Positions 63,640-64,000 of a stretch of DNA of 64,000 nt are shown in pieces. The translations under genes were made by a program, and so were the position numbers. The notes under the pieces were generated by a model. That model was not told where the DNA came from, ran no database searches, and saw only the letters and a list, made by a program, of their open reading frames with translations. The DNA lies in the NCBI RefSeq assembly GCF_900186865.1, contig NZ_LT906480.1, forward strand, positions 1,258,001 to 1,322,000, given 5' to 3'. This DNA comes from Stenotrophomonas maltophilia. Its GTDB lineage: Bacteria > Pseudomonadota > Gammaproteobacteria > Xanthomonadales > Xanthomonadaceae. Each line of letters opens with the position of its first letter. The stretch's first letter is position 1.

Positions 63640-64000
63640 TTACGACCAGTCGTAAGAGAACAGCACCGTGCGGCTGACCGGCTCGTACAGCATCACGATC
63701 GCGTCGGCACCGGTGGCGCACCAGTTGTAGCCGGCTACGTCGGCCACGGCGAAGAATTTGTTGCCATTGCGGGTGATGATCACCGTTTCGGCATCGTCCG
63801 CAGCATTGGGGTCATCGGCCGCCTCGGTGAAGCCCAGTTCGAAGGCTGCGGGAATCTCCGCGGTCTCGGTCCAGTTGCCGAAACCAATGGGGCCACCCAG
63901 CGTATCCAGATAATCGCGCTCGCTGGCCTCACCCTTGCCGTAGCGCGAGTAGCAGGCGAGACGGCCGTGCGTGGCATGGTAGTCGCGGGCCTTGGCGTAG
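63640..64000 (-). CDS. Hypothetical protein, N-terminus cut by window edge
   Basis: An open frame enters at the right edge and ends at TAA (63640-63642), giving the last 119 or so residues. Visible features are aromatic-rich (ARDYHATHGRLACYSRYG, NWTETAEIPAAFELGFTE, VADVAGYNWCATGADAIVMLYE) and an acidic loop (EAADDPNAADDAE). No family recognised. Codon use and GC are like the neighbours, so it is a real native gene. Confidence 0.7.
   Translation of the reverse strand, partial: YAKARDYHATHGRLACYSRYGKGEASERDYLDTLGGPIGFGNWTETAEIPAAFELGFTEAADDPNAADDAETVIITRNGNKFFAVADVAGYNWCATGADAIVMLYEPVSRTVLFSYDWS

Overview
The window is a high-GC gammaproteobacterial chromosome segment, almost certainly from the Stenotrophomonas maltophilia complex. 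The evidence is the dense scatter of short palindromes opening with GTAG (SMAG-type elements with a CCGGCCGCTGGCCGG core), the typical xanthomonad gene content (GTAG palindromes, DUF2975/HTH pair, several S9 peptidases, minCDE) and the absence of phage or plasmid functions. It is mostly core genome with one insertion sequence and many intergenic repeats. No rRNA, tRNA or CRISPR array was seen.

Layout, 1-16 kb: an ArsR regulator with a truncated cupin-like partner; a secreted protein; a DUF2975/HTH pair; a TerC-CBS membrane protein; a metallophosphoesterase; then a minus-strand operon (9144 to 5568) of DoxX, an HvfA-like cysteine-motif precursor, the HvfB (MNIO/DUF692) enzyme, its partner HvfC and a ferric-reductase-like heme membrane protein. 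This is a RiPP-type metal-binding peptide system. Its precursor here is fused to two EF-hands. Divergent from it lie an alpha/beta hydrolase, a CSNC redoxin and an OmpR-type two-component system; the shared intergenic region carries three boxes of TACA repeats spaced 10 bp apart. Next come a lipoprotein, an MHS-type transporter and a nucleoside hydrolase.

16-31 kb: a malonate-use block on the minus strand (mdcA-C-D-E-G-B-H, MatC-like carrier, GntR regulator), a siderophore-type TonB receptor, malate:quinone oxidoreductase, a GNAT enzyme and the argP/lysE (argO) divergent pair. 32-45 kb: two S9 peptidases, a POT peptide transporter and an OPT oligopeptide transporter, suggesting strong peptide scavenging; an IS110-family element sits directly upstream of the POT gene.

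45-64 kb: a HEACH-motif protein with a tandem-duplicated 3' end, minCDE, a DesK/LiaS-like two-component system, a SRPBCC protein, a compact minus-strand operon (SPFH protein, ribbon-helix-helix protein, DUF4177, PH-like membrane protein, M15 peptidase), purT, an exonuclease/phosphatase-family protein, bpt, a five-EF-hand secreted protein, an ECF sigma factor with a membrane C-terminal domain, tesB, a crotonase-fold protein, a PCuAC copper chaperone and a truncated hypothetical gene. Many intergenic regions hold SMAG pairs and two further hairpin families; some of these repeats supply stop codons.
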